This document shows, one piece after another, positions 1 to 10,000 of a stretch of DNA of 51,668 nt. Position numbers and translations under genes: made by a program. How positions within the stretch are numbered: the stretch's first letter is position 1; each line of letters begins with the position of its first letter. The DNA is from Campylobacter sp. MG1 (GTDB taxonomy: Bacteria; Campylobacterota; Campylobacteria; Campylobacterales; Campylobacteraceae): positions 1 to 51,668 of the forward strand of contig NZ_JANYME010000011.1 of NCBI RefSeq assembly GCF_026616895.1, read 5' to 3'. The notes beneath the pieces are model-generated. The model was not told the origin of the DNA and made no database searches. It was given only the letters and a program-made list of their open reading frames with translations.

Positions 1-122
1 TCATTAGCAAAGATTGAATTAGGAATGAGTAAAGATAAGATAATGATTAGTGAGATGATTTGTTTTACAGGGCTATTTGGTTTCATTGCTAAAGCCTTTG
101 CATTATTACCTTTTTTATTCAT
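1..122 (-). CDS. TPS exoprotein (TpsA), N-terminal 40 codons only
   Basis: This is the start of a gene that runs out of the window. An ATG at 122-120 is preceded by AAAAGGAAAA, a usable ribosome binding site. The 40 visible residues form a basic N-region, a hydrophobic core (QIISLIIILSLLIP) and an Ala-rich-type cleavage site ending FAN, that is, a Sec signal peptide. It starts 15 bp after the stop of the TpsB-type transporter gene, the same arrangement as the complete TPS locus at 4031-14327. By position it should be the secreted partner of that transporter. No TPS domain is visible because the gene is cut off, so the identity rests on context and the signal peptide. Confidence 0.6.
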   Translation of the reverse strand, partial: MNKKGNNAKALAMKPNSPVKQIISLIIILSLLIPNSIFAN

Positions 123-137
123 TTTTTCCTTTTATAT

Positions 138-1835
138 TTAAAAATAATATGTTAAAGAAAAATTAAAAACTGGTGATTTTGATAGGAAAAAATTTGGCTT
201 TTTAAGTGGTTTAGCTATTAAAAAATCATAGCTTAATCCACCGTAATAATTACTGCTAATGTTTCCTTTGAATCCTAAACCAGCACCTAAAAGTTTATTT
301 TTACCATTATAATTAGAATTTGAATCATAAACAATACCACCGTCAAACGCTAAATAAAAATAATTATTTTTGTGATAATTATAAGATAATGTATTTTTAA
401 TATAAAATCCTTTTTGTCCAATAAGGCTCATTTCTCCATCAAATCCTCTTACTGAATACACACCACCTATACTAATTTTATCTTGATTGGTAAGCGGGGT
501 TTTATTATACTGTGCGTGAAAATTTATCTCATAATTAAAATTATTAAGAAAATTTTTATTATAAGTTATATCTAATAGCCATAATCTCATACGACTAGTT
601 CCTTCTCCTAATAATTGCTCTGGTGCTGGTATAGCTCCTAACATACCGGTGCCTTTTTTATACGCTATATTTGTACTTAAAAATGAATTTGTAAAATATA
701 TATCTAATTTAGCACCTAGCTCATATCCTGCTGTTATTCTTTTCTGATTATCTAACTCAAATTCATCAATATAATTTTTACTCTCTCTTTTAAAAATTGC
801 AAAAAATGGGGTAAATTTTATATTTTGATTACGATATAACAAATATGATAAATTTAATTTATTAAATCTACTAACACCGCTATATTGATATAAATTATAA
901 GCACCAGCAATAACTTGATTATAATTATAACGAGAATGGGTGTAATCAATACTAAAATTACCAAATGGGATTTTAAAATTTCCATAAAAATTATTAGAAT
1001 TACCATGCTTTTTTTCATCATTTAAATATGTATTTTTCTTATAAAATATAGCTCCACCATAATTAAAAGTATAAATTTCATTAAATCCAAACAAATTAAC
1101 AGCACTTAAACTAATAACACCTTGATAAGAACCAGTTTCCTTACTACCATAATTATCCAAAGATAATTGTAATGATAATGGTAAAGCACGCTGAGTGCGA
1201 GATATAAATATATCACTAAAACCTTCATTCTCACTTGGAGATATACTAATATCCACATTACCAAATGTAGCATTTGATATATTTTCAATGGCAGTTTCAA
1301 TATTTCTCATATTCAGTGGTTTTTGATGATTAATTTCTCCAAAAGCCGTAAAAAGCGAAGCATTATTTCTATCATTAACTTCTTCATTTATTAAAATTTT
1401 ATTAATTTTTCCATAATTTATTTTTATTATTAACTTTTTTGATTTTAAATTTGTATTTCCTAATACTGCATAGCTTGTTATATAGCCGTATGATATCAAT
1501 TCGTTATTAAAACCATTAATTATTGCATTAATTCCCTTTTCACCAAGGCATATTCCACTTTTAAATTTAACCTTTTTTAAAAAAGAATCTAAAATAAATT
1601 TTGTTTTTAAATTCTTATCGCCACTTAACAATATTTTATCTATCTTAAAACATAAATCTTCATCATATAATAATGTTTTAATATCATTTTTTTGACTATT
1701 TTCTAAATTTGAAGTTTTGATATTTTGTTCATAAATTTTAATTCTTTCAATTTCATTTTTAATCTCTCTTTGTTGATTATCATTAGCAAATAAAATTGAT
1801 ACAAATATAATGCATAAATAAAAAAACCTAAACAT
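138..1835 (-). CDS. TpsB outer-membrane transporter, ShlB/FhaC/HecB family
   Basis: The 565-residue product fits the length of two-partner secretion transporters. These sit in the outer membrane and export one large exoprotein. Residues 1-17 are a signal peptide ending LFAN. A polar linker leads to a POTRA-like region (about 60-210), and the rest is a beta-barrel ending in the outer-membrane-type C-terminus LTYYF. The conserved lid-loop motif VRGF, encoded at 441-452, is intact in the context GGVYSVRGFDGE. The start ATG has AGGTG upstream, and a TATAAT lies about 36 bp before it. It is the first gene of a tpsB-tpsA operon; the partner begins 15 bp downstream. Confidence 0.88.
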   Translation of the reverse strand: MFRFFYLCIIFVSILFANDNQQREIKNEIERIKIYEQNIKTSNLENSQKNDIKTLLYDEDLCFKIDKILLSGDKNLKTKFILDSFLKKVKFKSGICLGEKGINAIINGFNNELISYGYITSYAVLGNTNLKSKKLIIKINYGKINKILINEEVNDRNNASLFTAFGEINHQKPLNMRNIETAIENISNATFGNVDISISPSENEGFSDIFISRTQRALPLSLQLSLDNYGSKETGSYQGVISLSAVNLFGFNEIYTFNYGGAIFYKKNTYLNDEKKHGNSNNFYGNFKIPFGNFSIDYTHSRYNYNQVIAGAYNLYQYSGVSRFNKLNLSYLLYRNQNIKFTPFFAIFKRESKNYIDEFELDNQKRITAGYELGAKLDIYFTNSFLSTNIAYKKGTGMLGAIPAPEQLLGEGTSRMRLWLLDITYNKNFLNNFNYEINFHAQYNKTPLTNQDKISIGGVYSVRGFDGEMSLIGQKGFYIKNTLSYNYHKNNYFYLAFDGGIVYDSNSNYNGKNKLLGAGLGFKGNISSNYYGGLSYDFLIAKPLKKPNFFLSKSPVFNFSLTYYF

Positions 1836-1870
1836 AAAAACACCTAAAAATATTGTAAAAGTTCAACAAG

Positions 1871-1876
1871 ATTATA
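1871..1876 (-). promoter_or_regulatory. -10 element of the first TPS operon
   Basis: The minus strand reads ACTATATAATC, a perfect TATAAT placed to start transcription about 29 nt before the tpsB ATG. No convincing -35 is seen, which is normal for Campylobacter sigma-70 promoters. The spacing to the start codon matches the second TPS locus, but no AT repeat is present here. Confidence 0.5.
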
Positions 1877-2015
1877 TAGTTTAATAAATAAAAAAAACTT
1901 AAAAATATATTGGCATAATTAAATATAATTTTTACTATTATTTACACTACAAAATAGCATAATAATGAAAATCTTTACTAAAATTAATACTTTACAAAGT
2001 ATAAAAATTATATAA

Positions 2016-2546
2016 TTAATCTATATTCTTTATCATTTTTAAATAAATTTCATCATTAAAATTAGTTTCTTTAATTGTTTTAAATCCATAATTTTTATAA
2101 AATTCTGGGGTTTTTGTAATTAATGAAATTATTTTATAACCATTATTTTTTGCCTTTATATTAGCGTATTCTAACATTTTTTTTAAAATACCTTTACCTC
2201 TAAAATCAGGTAGTATAGCTATGCTATCAATATAAAATTCACCATCATCAAATTCTTTAATAATTTTAAAATCAATACCTTTATATAGCAAATATTCCTC
2301 TATAGCTAAATCGCTATATTCGCTACTACCGTAAGCACAACAAGCAGCAACTATATTTTTATCAATTTCATAAACAAAAATATTATCTAATGCAAACCTA
2401 CATTTATCATTACCATAAAATTTATAAAATACTTGCATTTTTTTTAATTCATCATCTTCACAAAATAATTTTTGTGTGAAAGTATCTTGTGCTAAGTCTA
2501 ATATATCACAAACTATGAACTCATCTAAATTTGGCTTTCTTATCAT
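2016..2546 (-). CDS. GNAT-family N-acetyltransferase
   Basis: The 176-residue product has the acetyl-CoA-binding motif A of the GNAT fold: IAILPDFRGKGILKKML, with the R-G-K-G-I-L pyrophosphate loop near residues 115-120. After it come the beta-5/alpha-4 elements and the common C-terminal EFYKNYGFK. It should transfer an acetyl group from acetyl-CoA to an amine, but the substrate cannot be read from the sequence. AAGGAT precedes the ATG. The gene is divergent from yebC across 53 bp and is not in an operon with the TPS genes on either side. Confidence 0.85.
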   Translation of the reverse strand: MIRKPNLDEFIVCDILDLAQDTFTQKLFCEDDELKKMQVFYKFYGNDKCRFALDNIFVYEIDKNIVAACCAYGSSEYSDLAIEEYLLYKGIDFKIIKEFDDGEFYIDSIAILPDFRGKGILKKMLEYANIKAKNNGYKIISLITKTPEFYKNYGFKTIKETNFNDEIYLKMIKNID

Positions 2547-2568
2547 TAGTTATCCTTATTTTTATACA

Positions 2569-2574
2569 ATTATA
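2569..2574 (-). promoter_or_regulatory. -10 element for the GNAT gene
   Basis: TATAAT on the minus strand lies 23 bp before the GNAT start codon, with AAGGAT between them. The predicted leader is about 15 nt. The same 53-bp gap must also hold the yebC promoter, for which I see only weak candidates. Confidence 0.4.
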
Positions 2575-2599
2575 GCTATTTTTTTTAATGAGGTAAAGT

Positions 2600-3307
2600 A
2601 TGGGAAGAGCGTTTGAATATAGACGAGCTAGCAAAGAAGCTCGTTGGGATAAAATGAGTAAAATTTTTCCAAAATTAGCAAAAGCCATTGAAGTAGCTGC
2701 TCGTGAAGGTGGGGTTGACCCTGAAATGAATGCAAAACTTCGCTCAGCAATAGCGACTGCAAAAGCACAAAATATGCCAAAAGATAATATTGATGCAGCA
2801 TTAAAAAGAGCACTAGGTAAAGATGGTAACGATATTAAAACAATCCATTATGAAGCAAAGGCAGCTCATGGAGTGCAAATCATAGTTGAAACAGCAACTG
2901 ACAACACAAATAGAACTGCTGCAAATATTAAAGCTATTTTTAATAAAAATGGTGCAACTCCGCTTACAAATGGTAGCTTAGAATTTTTATTTTCAAGAAA
3001 ATGCGTTTTTATATGCACTAAACCTGAAAAAGCTATTGATGAATTAGAATTAGAACTAATTGATTATGGTTTAGAAGAGCTTGAAGATGAAGGCGAAAAT
3101 ATTAGAATAATAGGAGCTTATGATAGTTTTGGTGAGCTTAGCAATGGTATAGATAAATTAAATTTAGAACTAAAAAGTGGTAAATTAGAATATTTACCTA
3201 ATAATCCTATTAGTTTAAATGAAGAACAAATTAATGAACTTGAAAAATTACTTGACAAACTTGAAGATGATGATGATGTTCAAGCTGTTTATACAAATAT
3301 AGAATAA
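2600..3307 (+). CDS. yebC: YebC/PmpR/TACO1-family protein
   Basis: The 235 residues cover the whole family length. The N-terminal signature [21 protein letters not shown] and the following [27 protein letters not shown] and [14 protein letters not shown] blocks are diagnostic. The acidic C-terminus ([15 protein letters not shown]) is also typical. Family members are described as DNA-binding transcription regulators (PmpR) or as factors that help ribosomes through difficult stretches (YebC/TACO1); the sequence does not decide between these. GAGGTAAAGT precedes the ATG. The cyclophilin gene follows after 10 bp and is probably cotranscribed. Confidence 0.93.
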   Translation: MGRAFEYRRASKEARWDKMSKIFPKLAKAIEVAAREGGVDPEMNAKLRSAIATAKAQNMPKDNIDAALKRALGKDGNDIKTIHYEAKAAHGVQIIVETATDNTNRTAANIKAIFNKNGATPLTNGSLEFLFSRKCVFICTKPEKAIDELELELIDYGLEELEDEGENIRIIGAYDSFGELSNGIDKLNLELKSGKLEYLPNNPISLNEEQINELEKLLDKLEDDDDVQAVYTNIE

Positions 3308-3317
3308 AGGAGTTAAA

Positions 3318-3785
3318 ATGTTAAAAACTTACGATAATTTCAATGATTTAGAAAAAATCAATGGTGTGATTATAAATACAAGTAAAGGTGATATGAAGTT
3401 AAAATTATTTAAAGATACACCACAAACTACACTTAATTTTGCAAATTTAATTGAAGATGGTTTTTATGATGGGCTAAATTTTCATAGAGTAATACCTAAC
3501 TTTGTAATTCAAGGCGGTTGTCCTTTTGGTACTGGGACAGGTGGTCCAGGTTGGAATATCAAATGCGAATGTGATAATCAAGAACATAAACATATAAGAG
3601 GAAGTCTTTCTATGGCTCATGCTGGTCGTGATACTGGTGGTTCTCAATTCTTTATATGTCATTCAGCACAACCACACTTAGATGGTGTTCATACTATTTT
3701 TGGACAAATTGAAGATGATGAGAGTTTAAAAGTTCTTGATAATATAAGACAAGGTGATAAAATTATCAGCATTAAATTATTTTAA
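3318..3785 (+). CDS. ppiB: Cyclophilin-type peptidyl-prolyl isomerase
   Basis: The 155-residue product is a single cyclophilin domain without signal peptide, so it acts in the cytoplasm. The active-site Arg is in [13 protein letters not shown], and the substrate-binding elements [26 protein letters not shown] and [12 protein letters not shown] are all present. It catalyses cis-trans isomerisation of Xaa-Pro bonds during protein folding. AAGGAG lies before the ATG, and the gene follows yebC by 10 bp. A hairpin lies right after the stop codon. Confidence 0.95.
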   Translation: MLKTYDNFNDLEKINGVIINTSKGDMKLKLFKDTPQTTLNFANLIEDGFYDGLNFHRVIPNFVIQGGCPFGTGTGGPGWNIKCECDNQEHKHIRGSLSMAHAGRDTGGSQFFICHSAQPHLDGVHTIFGQIEDDESLKVLDNIRQGDKIISIKLF

Positions 3786-3792
3786 TTTTAAA

Positions 3793-3816
3793 AACCGTTG
3801 GTAAATTCCAACGGTT
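3793..3816 (+). terminator. Hairpin after ppiB, probable terminator
   Basis: A perfect 9-bp stem (AACCGTTGG / CCAACGGTT) with a 6-nt loop begins 8 bp after the ppiB stop codon. It is not followed by a clean T-run, so termination may be weak or assisted. Confidence 0.5.
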
Positions 3817-4030
3817 GCCATAATTTAACTTACATTTTTAACAAATTTTAAAATAACTTTCTAAAATAATATTTTTTTTAATCACACAATCTTAAAAAAC
3901 TTAAAAGTAAAGATTTTTTAATAAAACTATAAATTTTTAAATGATAATATAAATAAGGTTGAAGATAAAATAAAGGCTTAAAGTAATATAATCAAAAAAT
4001 TAATTATATTACTTAGCTCTATAACAGTAT

Positions 4031-7000
4031 TTATTTTTCAATATTATTTTCTACTTTTGCACTTCCTTTTCCTGTAATTTTTCTCACCTTTTTCTTGTTC
4101 TCAATATTTTCAACAGTATATTTTCCTTGATAATCTACTTTCTCTTGTCTTGCTACTCCCTTAGCAAATATTTTTTCTTTTATATCTATCACCGCATCAA
4201 TAATATTTTCAAATATAGTAAATATAGGTTTTTTTACTGTTTTTTTGCCATCAATTGTGCTGGTGGTATCTATTGTTAAATTTGCATTATCTAGGTTAGT
4301 TTTAAATCCTTTATCAACTCCACTAGTTATATCAGAATTAATTAAATTTAAATTAGTATTTCCATTGCCGATAGTTAATTGTGCATTAGATGTTACATCA
4401 CCACGATTTTCATCGTTATTAGTAATAGTTACTTGATTCTTACCTTTAATATCAGTATTTAAATTAATATTTCCTTCTGATACTACCTTTCCACCATCAA
4501 TAAGTACATTAGAACTATTAATATCTATTTCATTTTCTGAATACAATGAACTATCCTTATTAATTTCTATTTTTAGTGGTGATTTAATATCAAGTTTTTC
4601 CTTAGCTTTTATTATTGTATCTACTCCACCAGCTCCATCTCCTAATGTAACTGTTCCTGTTGTTGATTCTATATCTACACCTTTACCACTTACTGTTCCG
4701 TTTGCTACTGTTACATCATTAGTACCTGTAATATTTACTTTTCCATCACTTGATGTAACATCTGCATTAACACTTGTAGTAGCTGATTTATTAGTTCCAT
4801 CAGTTCCTATATTTACTCCAGTTTTTCCTGATACATTTGCTTTAGTTGTAGTTGAATTTGAACCAAATACTGTTGCATTTCCTTCTGTAGATTTTACTTC
4901 TCCATTTGTTGTTACATCATTTCCTGTTACTGATACTCCTTTATCTCCTGATATAGTTCCATCAGTTATTACTGTTGCACTTCCTTTTACTTCTGCATTA
5001 CCTTTTGATGTAATTCCTGTATCTTTTCCTATAGTTATATCAGTTCCTGTTATTGTTAGGTTTTTGTTTTCACCAGTTGAATTTAGGCTAGTTTTTGGAT
5101 TATTATCCTTATCACCTATATTTACTACTCCACCTGAAACTGCTATTTCACTACCACTAACATTACTATTTGCTATATTTACTTTCTTATTTGCTTTTAC
5201 ATCAACTTTATCACTAGCTGTTATGTTTCCTTCTATGTTAGTAGTTTTAGTAGTGTCATCACCTACATTAATAGCTTTACCATCTAATGTTCCATTTGAT
5301 GTAATGCTTTCACCTTTTAATGTAATATCTGATTTAGTTGTTTCATCTCCTAGTTTTGCATCAGAATTTACTTTTAAGTTTGTTTTTGCTGTTACATTGA
5401 TTGGTGAATTTGTATCTGTGCTTTTAATTGTTGTATCACCTGTGCCACTTCCATCTCCTAGTGTAACTGCTCCTGTTGTTGATTCTATATCTACACCTTT
5501 ACCACTTACTGTTCCGTTTTTTACTGTTACATCATTAGTACCTGTAATATTTACTTTACCGTTATCAGATGTTATTACTCCACTTACTGTTGTACTTTCT
5601 GATAAAGTTCCATTTTTATCTTTTCCTATGTTTACTCCATCAGTTCCAGATACACTTCCTGAAGTTGTTGTTGATTTTTTCCCTGCTATCGTTGTTGTTG
5701 TTCCTGATATATCTCCTTTTGAATCAACTACATTTCCTATAATATTTACTTCTCCTTTTGTAGTCTCTCCTACTTTTGCATCATTCTCTACCGTTACTTT
5801 TTCCGTAGCATTTATATCTAATTTTCCTTCTATCTTTGTATCTGTACCTCCTTGTCCATCTCCAAGTTTTACATTATTTCCTGTAATTTCTGTTCCTGTT
5901 CCACTAGATACTGTTCCATTTGCTACTGTTACATCATTAGTACCTGTAATATTTACTTTTCCATCACTTGATGTAACATCTGCATTAACACTTGTAGTAG
6001 CTGATTTGCTAGTTCCATCAGTTCCTATACTTACTCCAGTTTTTCCTGATACATTTGCTTTAGTTGTAGTTGAATTTGAACCAAATACTGTTGCATTTCC
6101 TTCTGTAGATTTTACTTCTCCATTTGTTGTTACATCATTTCCTGTTACTTTAACATCTCCTGCTCCAGTTATGTTTCCTTCTATGTTAGTAGTTTTAGTA
6201 GTGTCATCACCTACATTAATAGCTTTACCATCTAATGTTCCATTTGATGTAATGCTTTCACCTTTTAATGTGATATCTGATTTAGTTGTTTCATCTCCTA
6301 CTTTTGCATCAGAATTTACTTTTAAGTCTGTTTTTGCTGTTACATTGATTGGTGAATTTGTATCTGTGCTTTTAATTGTTGTATCACCTGTACCACTTCC
6401 ATCTCCTAATGTAACTGTTCCATTAGTTGAATCTATATCTACACCTTTACCACTTACTGTTCCGTTTGCTACTGTTACAGCTCCACTAGCTTTTACTGTA
6501 ACTTTTTCTGTCCCTGACACATCTCCTTCTACTGATGTAGTTTTACTTACTACAGCACCATTTTCATCTACTCCAATATTTACAGCACCATTATTAGTAG
6601 TTAAACTTCCAGTTGTGTTTGTTGTGTTTGTTCCAGCAATAGTTATATTTCCAGTAGCTGGTGTTTTTCCATTATTTGCTCCAGTAGTTTTTATAGTTCC
6701 ACTAGTTGTTACATCATTTCCTGTAGCTTTTATATCTCCAGTGGCACTTACATTTCCACCAAAATTTACAGTACTTGTATTAGTTCCATCATCATTAGCT
6801 GCTCCTGTTAATGTAATATTTCTAGCAGTTATTTTTCCTTCACTATCTATTTTTTTAGAAGTAATATTTATATCTGGACTTGTTGTTTCTCCTTTAAATT
6901 CAACATCTTTCCATATACTTGTACTATCTGTCCCTTTTACATCCATAGTAGTTTTTGCTATAAATTTAGTATCTATTTTAGCATCGGTTCCATCTGCCAT

Positions 7001-10000
7001 AGCTCCATTTTGTGCTTTTTTATCTCCTAATACAACATCTTTACTAGATATCTTAATAGTATCTGCTGTTACAGTATTATTTTTTATAGTTACTGAATCT
7101 GTAGCTTTTATATCAGCTGTATTTTTAGCTGTAACATTTCCTTCTACTGTTGTAGTTGTAGTGCTATCATTTCCTACATTTACATCTCCATTTGATGAAG
7201 TTAATGCTCCTGTAGTTGTTATTGTATTACCTAATATATCTACTTTTGTATTTCCTGATACTACACCTTTAACATCAGTCGTTGAACCATCTTTACCTAT
7301 AATTACATTACCTGTTGAAGATGTTATACTTCCTGATGTGGTTACATTTGTGCCTAATACACTTATATCCCCATCTGATGATGTTAATTTTCCAGCAGTT
7401 TTAGACTCAACACTATTTCCTACTACACTAATCCCTGCTTTTCCTGTTACAGCATCATTTATTCTAACTGTTGCACCATCTTTACCAATGGTTACATTAC
7501 CATTATTAGAATTAACTTCTCCACCTATAGTTACTTTATTTCCAGTTATATTGATATCTTTTCCATTAGTTGTAGTTGCATCTCTTCCTTTTGAAGTTAC
7601 TGAGGAATTTACATCTACAGTATTTCCATCTATTTTTATAAAACTATCAGATACTAATGCTGATGATATAGTTGCACTTTCTGTTCCAGTAATAGTTATA
7701 CTTCCCTTTTTATTAGTAGTTGTATTTTCTTTTGCTGTAATTCCTTTTTTTATCTCCGTAATATTTCCAGAAATATTTACATCTCCATTAGCAGTCGTTT
7801 TAGCATTAAATATTGCTGATTCAGTTGCTGTGATATTTATATCATTAGTTTCTAATCCTGGTTCATATCCTACAGTTACATTTTTACCTTCAAATACCAA
7901 GCTACTTATTTTACTGCTATCTCCTACCGAAGTATCATCTTTAATATCTATATTTTCTCCAGCTTTTATAGAGATTATTCCATTTTTTGTAAATAGCTTT
8001 GTATCATTACTAGTTCCATCTCCTACATTTATACTTTTCTTTCCTTCTATAAAGATTGTTCCAGCCCCTTTGCTTTCTAATGTTATTTTATTCAATGCTA
8101 AATTTTCGGCAGTGTATAAATTTATATTTTTTTCTGCTGATATATTGCTATTTTCTGCTAATTTTACTTCTCCTCTAATATTACCAGCATTATCTTTTCC
8201 ACCTAAAGTAACATTTTCTGTAGCATTAATCTCTTTATTTATTAAGGTTTTATTTACTCCATCTACAGTTACATTTTTTCCATCTAATTTTGTAGATATT
8301 GTTGCTATACCCTTATTTTTAGTCATATCATCAGGAGCTGATGCATCCACTTCTGTACCATTAGCTTTAATAACTATATCATCTTTATTAGTAGAACTTT
8401 CATCTCCTATTTTTGTATTTTCATTAAGAGTTACATTCTTACCAGTAATATTTATTGTACCTGAAGTAGTTTGTCCCACATCTGAATTTATTTTTACACT
8501 ACTTGTCGTATTGTTATTACCTATATTTACATCTCCAGCTGTGCTTTCTATAGTTACATTTTTACCTTTTAATGTTTGAGTAACTTTACTATCAGCAGCA
8601 ATATTAAGATTAATATCTTTTTCTCCAGTGATTGTTAGTTTTTCTCCTGCTGTCAAATCACCTTTTACAGTAGTTGTAGCCTTTTCTCCTACAATTAAAT
8701 TCTCACTAGCTGTTACTGCTGTATTTACGGTAGTTCCTGTATCTCCTTTAATAGTTACATTCTTACCGTCAAGAGTAGTTCCATTTGTCGTTGCTGTTCC
8801 TGCTGTTGCGGTAATATTAACATCTGCTTTTACTCCATTTTGTGTGGTATCTCCGATTACAGAGCCTGTTTTAATATTTACATTCCCTTTATCAGCTGTT
8901 ATGTTAATAGAACCACTTGTATCTTTAGATTTTATAGTAGAAGTTCCTACTGCAATATTTCCTGTAGTTGCTGTTATATCTACGCCTTTTCCTACTAGCT
9001 CACCAGCATTTATATCTATTCCTTTATTTGCACTAAGAGTTATTTTTTCTTTAGCATCTATTTTATCACTAGCACTACCATTTAGAATTATTCCTTCAGT
9101 TGTAGCTGTAAATGTTACATTATTAGCATTATAGTTTCCACTTTTTTTCTCTATTTTTGTAGCCTCTATAGTAATATCTCCATTAGTTGAAGTCAAATCT
9201 CCTCTAGCAACTATATTTTTTCCTGATACAGCCTTAATATTTCCACCATTTGCAATATTAGCATTAAAATCTAGTGGTGTATTATCAGTAGCTTTTACTG
9301 TTAAATTTACATCACTACCATCTTTATTTGACACGCTAAAAGTTCCATCAAAATTTTTAGCATCGCTACTAGTTCCACCAGTCAAACCTTTATCTAAGAT
9401 ATTAAATGTAAAATCATTTCCTTTTATATTTTTTACTTCAAATTTCGCATTATTTCTATCTGCTGTATTTTTATTAAGATTTCCTACTGTTAAATCTGGA
9501 GTATCCCATTTATCTATAGTCATTGCTCCACCAGTAGTAGTAACATTGAAAGCTTGTAATTTTAATGTATTGCTAGCATCTCCATTATTTACAATATTTA
9601 CTCCAGCCGTATTGTTGGTAATTAAATTATAAGCTCTAATATCTACATTTGAATTTTTAGTTGCTGTTATGCTCCCTGATAATTCTATCTTACCACCATT
9701 ATTAGCAGCATCTCTAAATGGTTTATTTATATATCTATCTAAATCATTTTGATATTTATCATCTGTTATAGATTCTCCAAATATCATTCCAGTTGTCAAA
9801 GTAAATTTAGAATTATCCACATTAATATTATTAAATTTAGTTGTACCGGTTGAAGCAACTGCACTCACATAAGTATTTGCATTATTTAAATTAATATCTC
9901 CAGCATTATCTATTCCACCTTTTTTATATCCCATAAATTCTAATATATTTGTTCCACCATCTATAGTTAGACTATGATTATCCATATTTAATCCAACATT

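Noticed and set aside
5064-8579. Plus-strand open frame of about 1170 codons inside the exoprotein gene
   Set aside because: It is the complement of the Thr/Asn/Gly-rich repeats, gives a Val/Ser/Pro/Phe-rich artificial sequence and has no ribosome site. The minus-strand frame has signal peptide, TPS domain and operon context.
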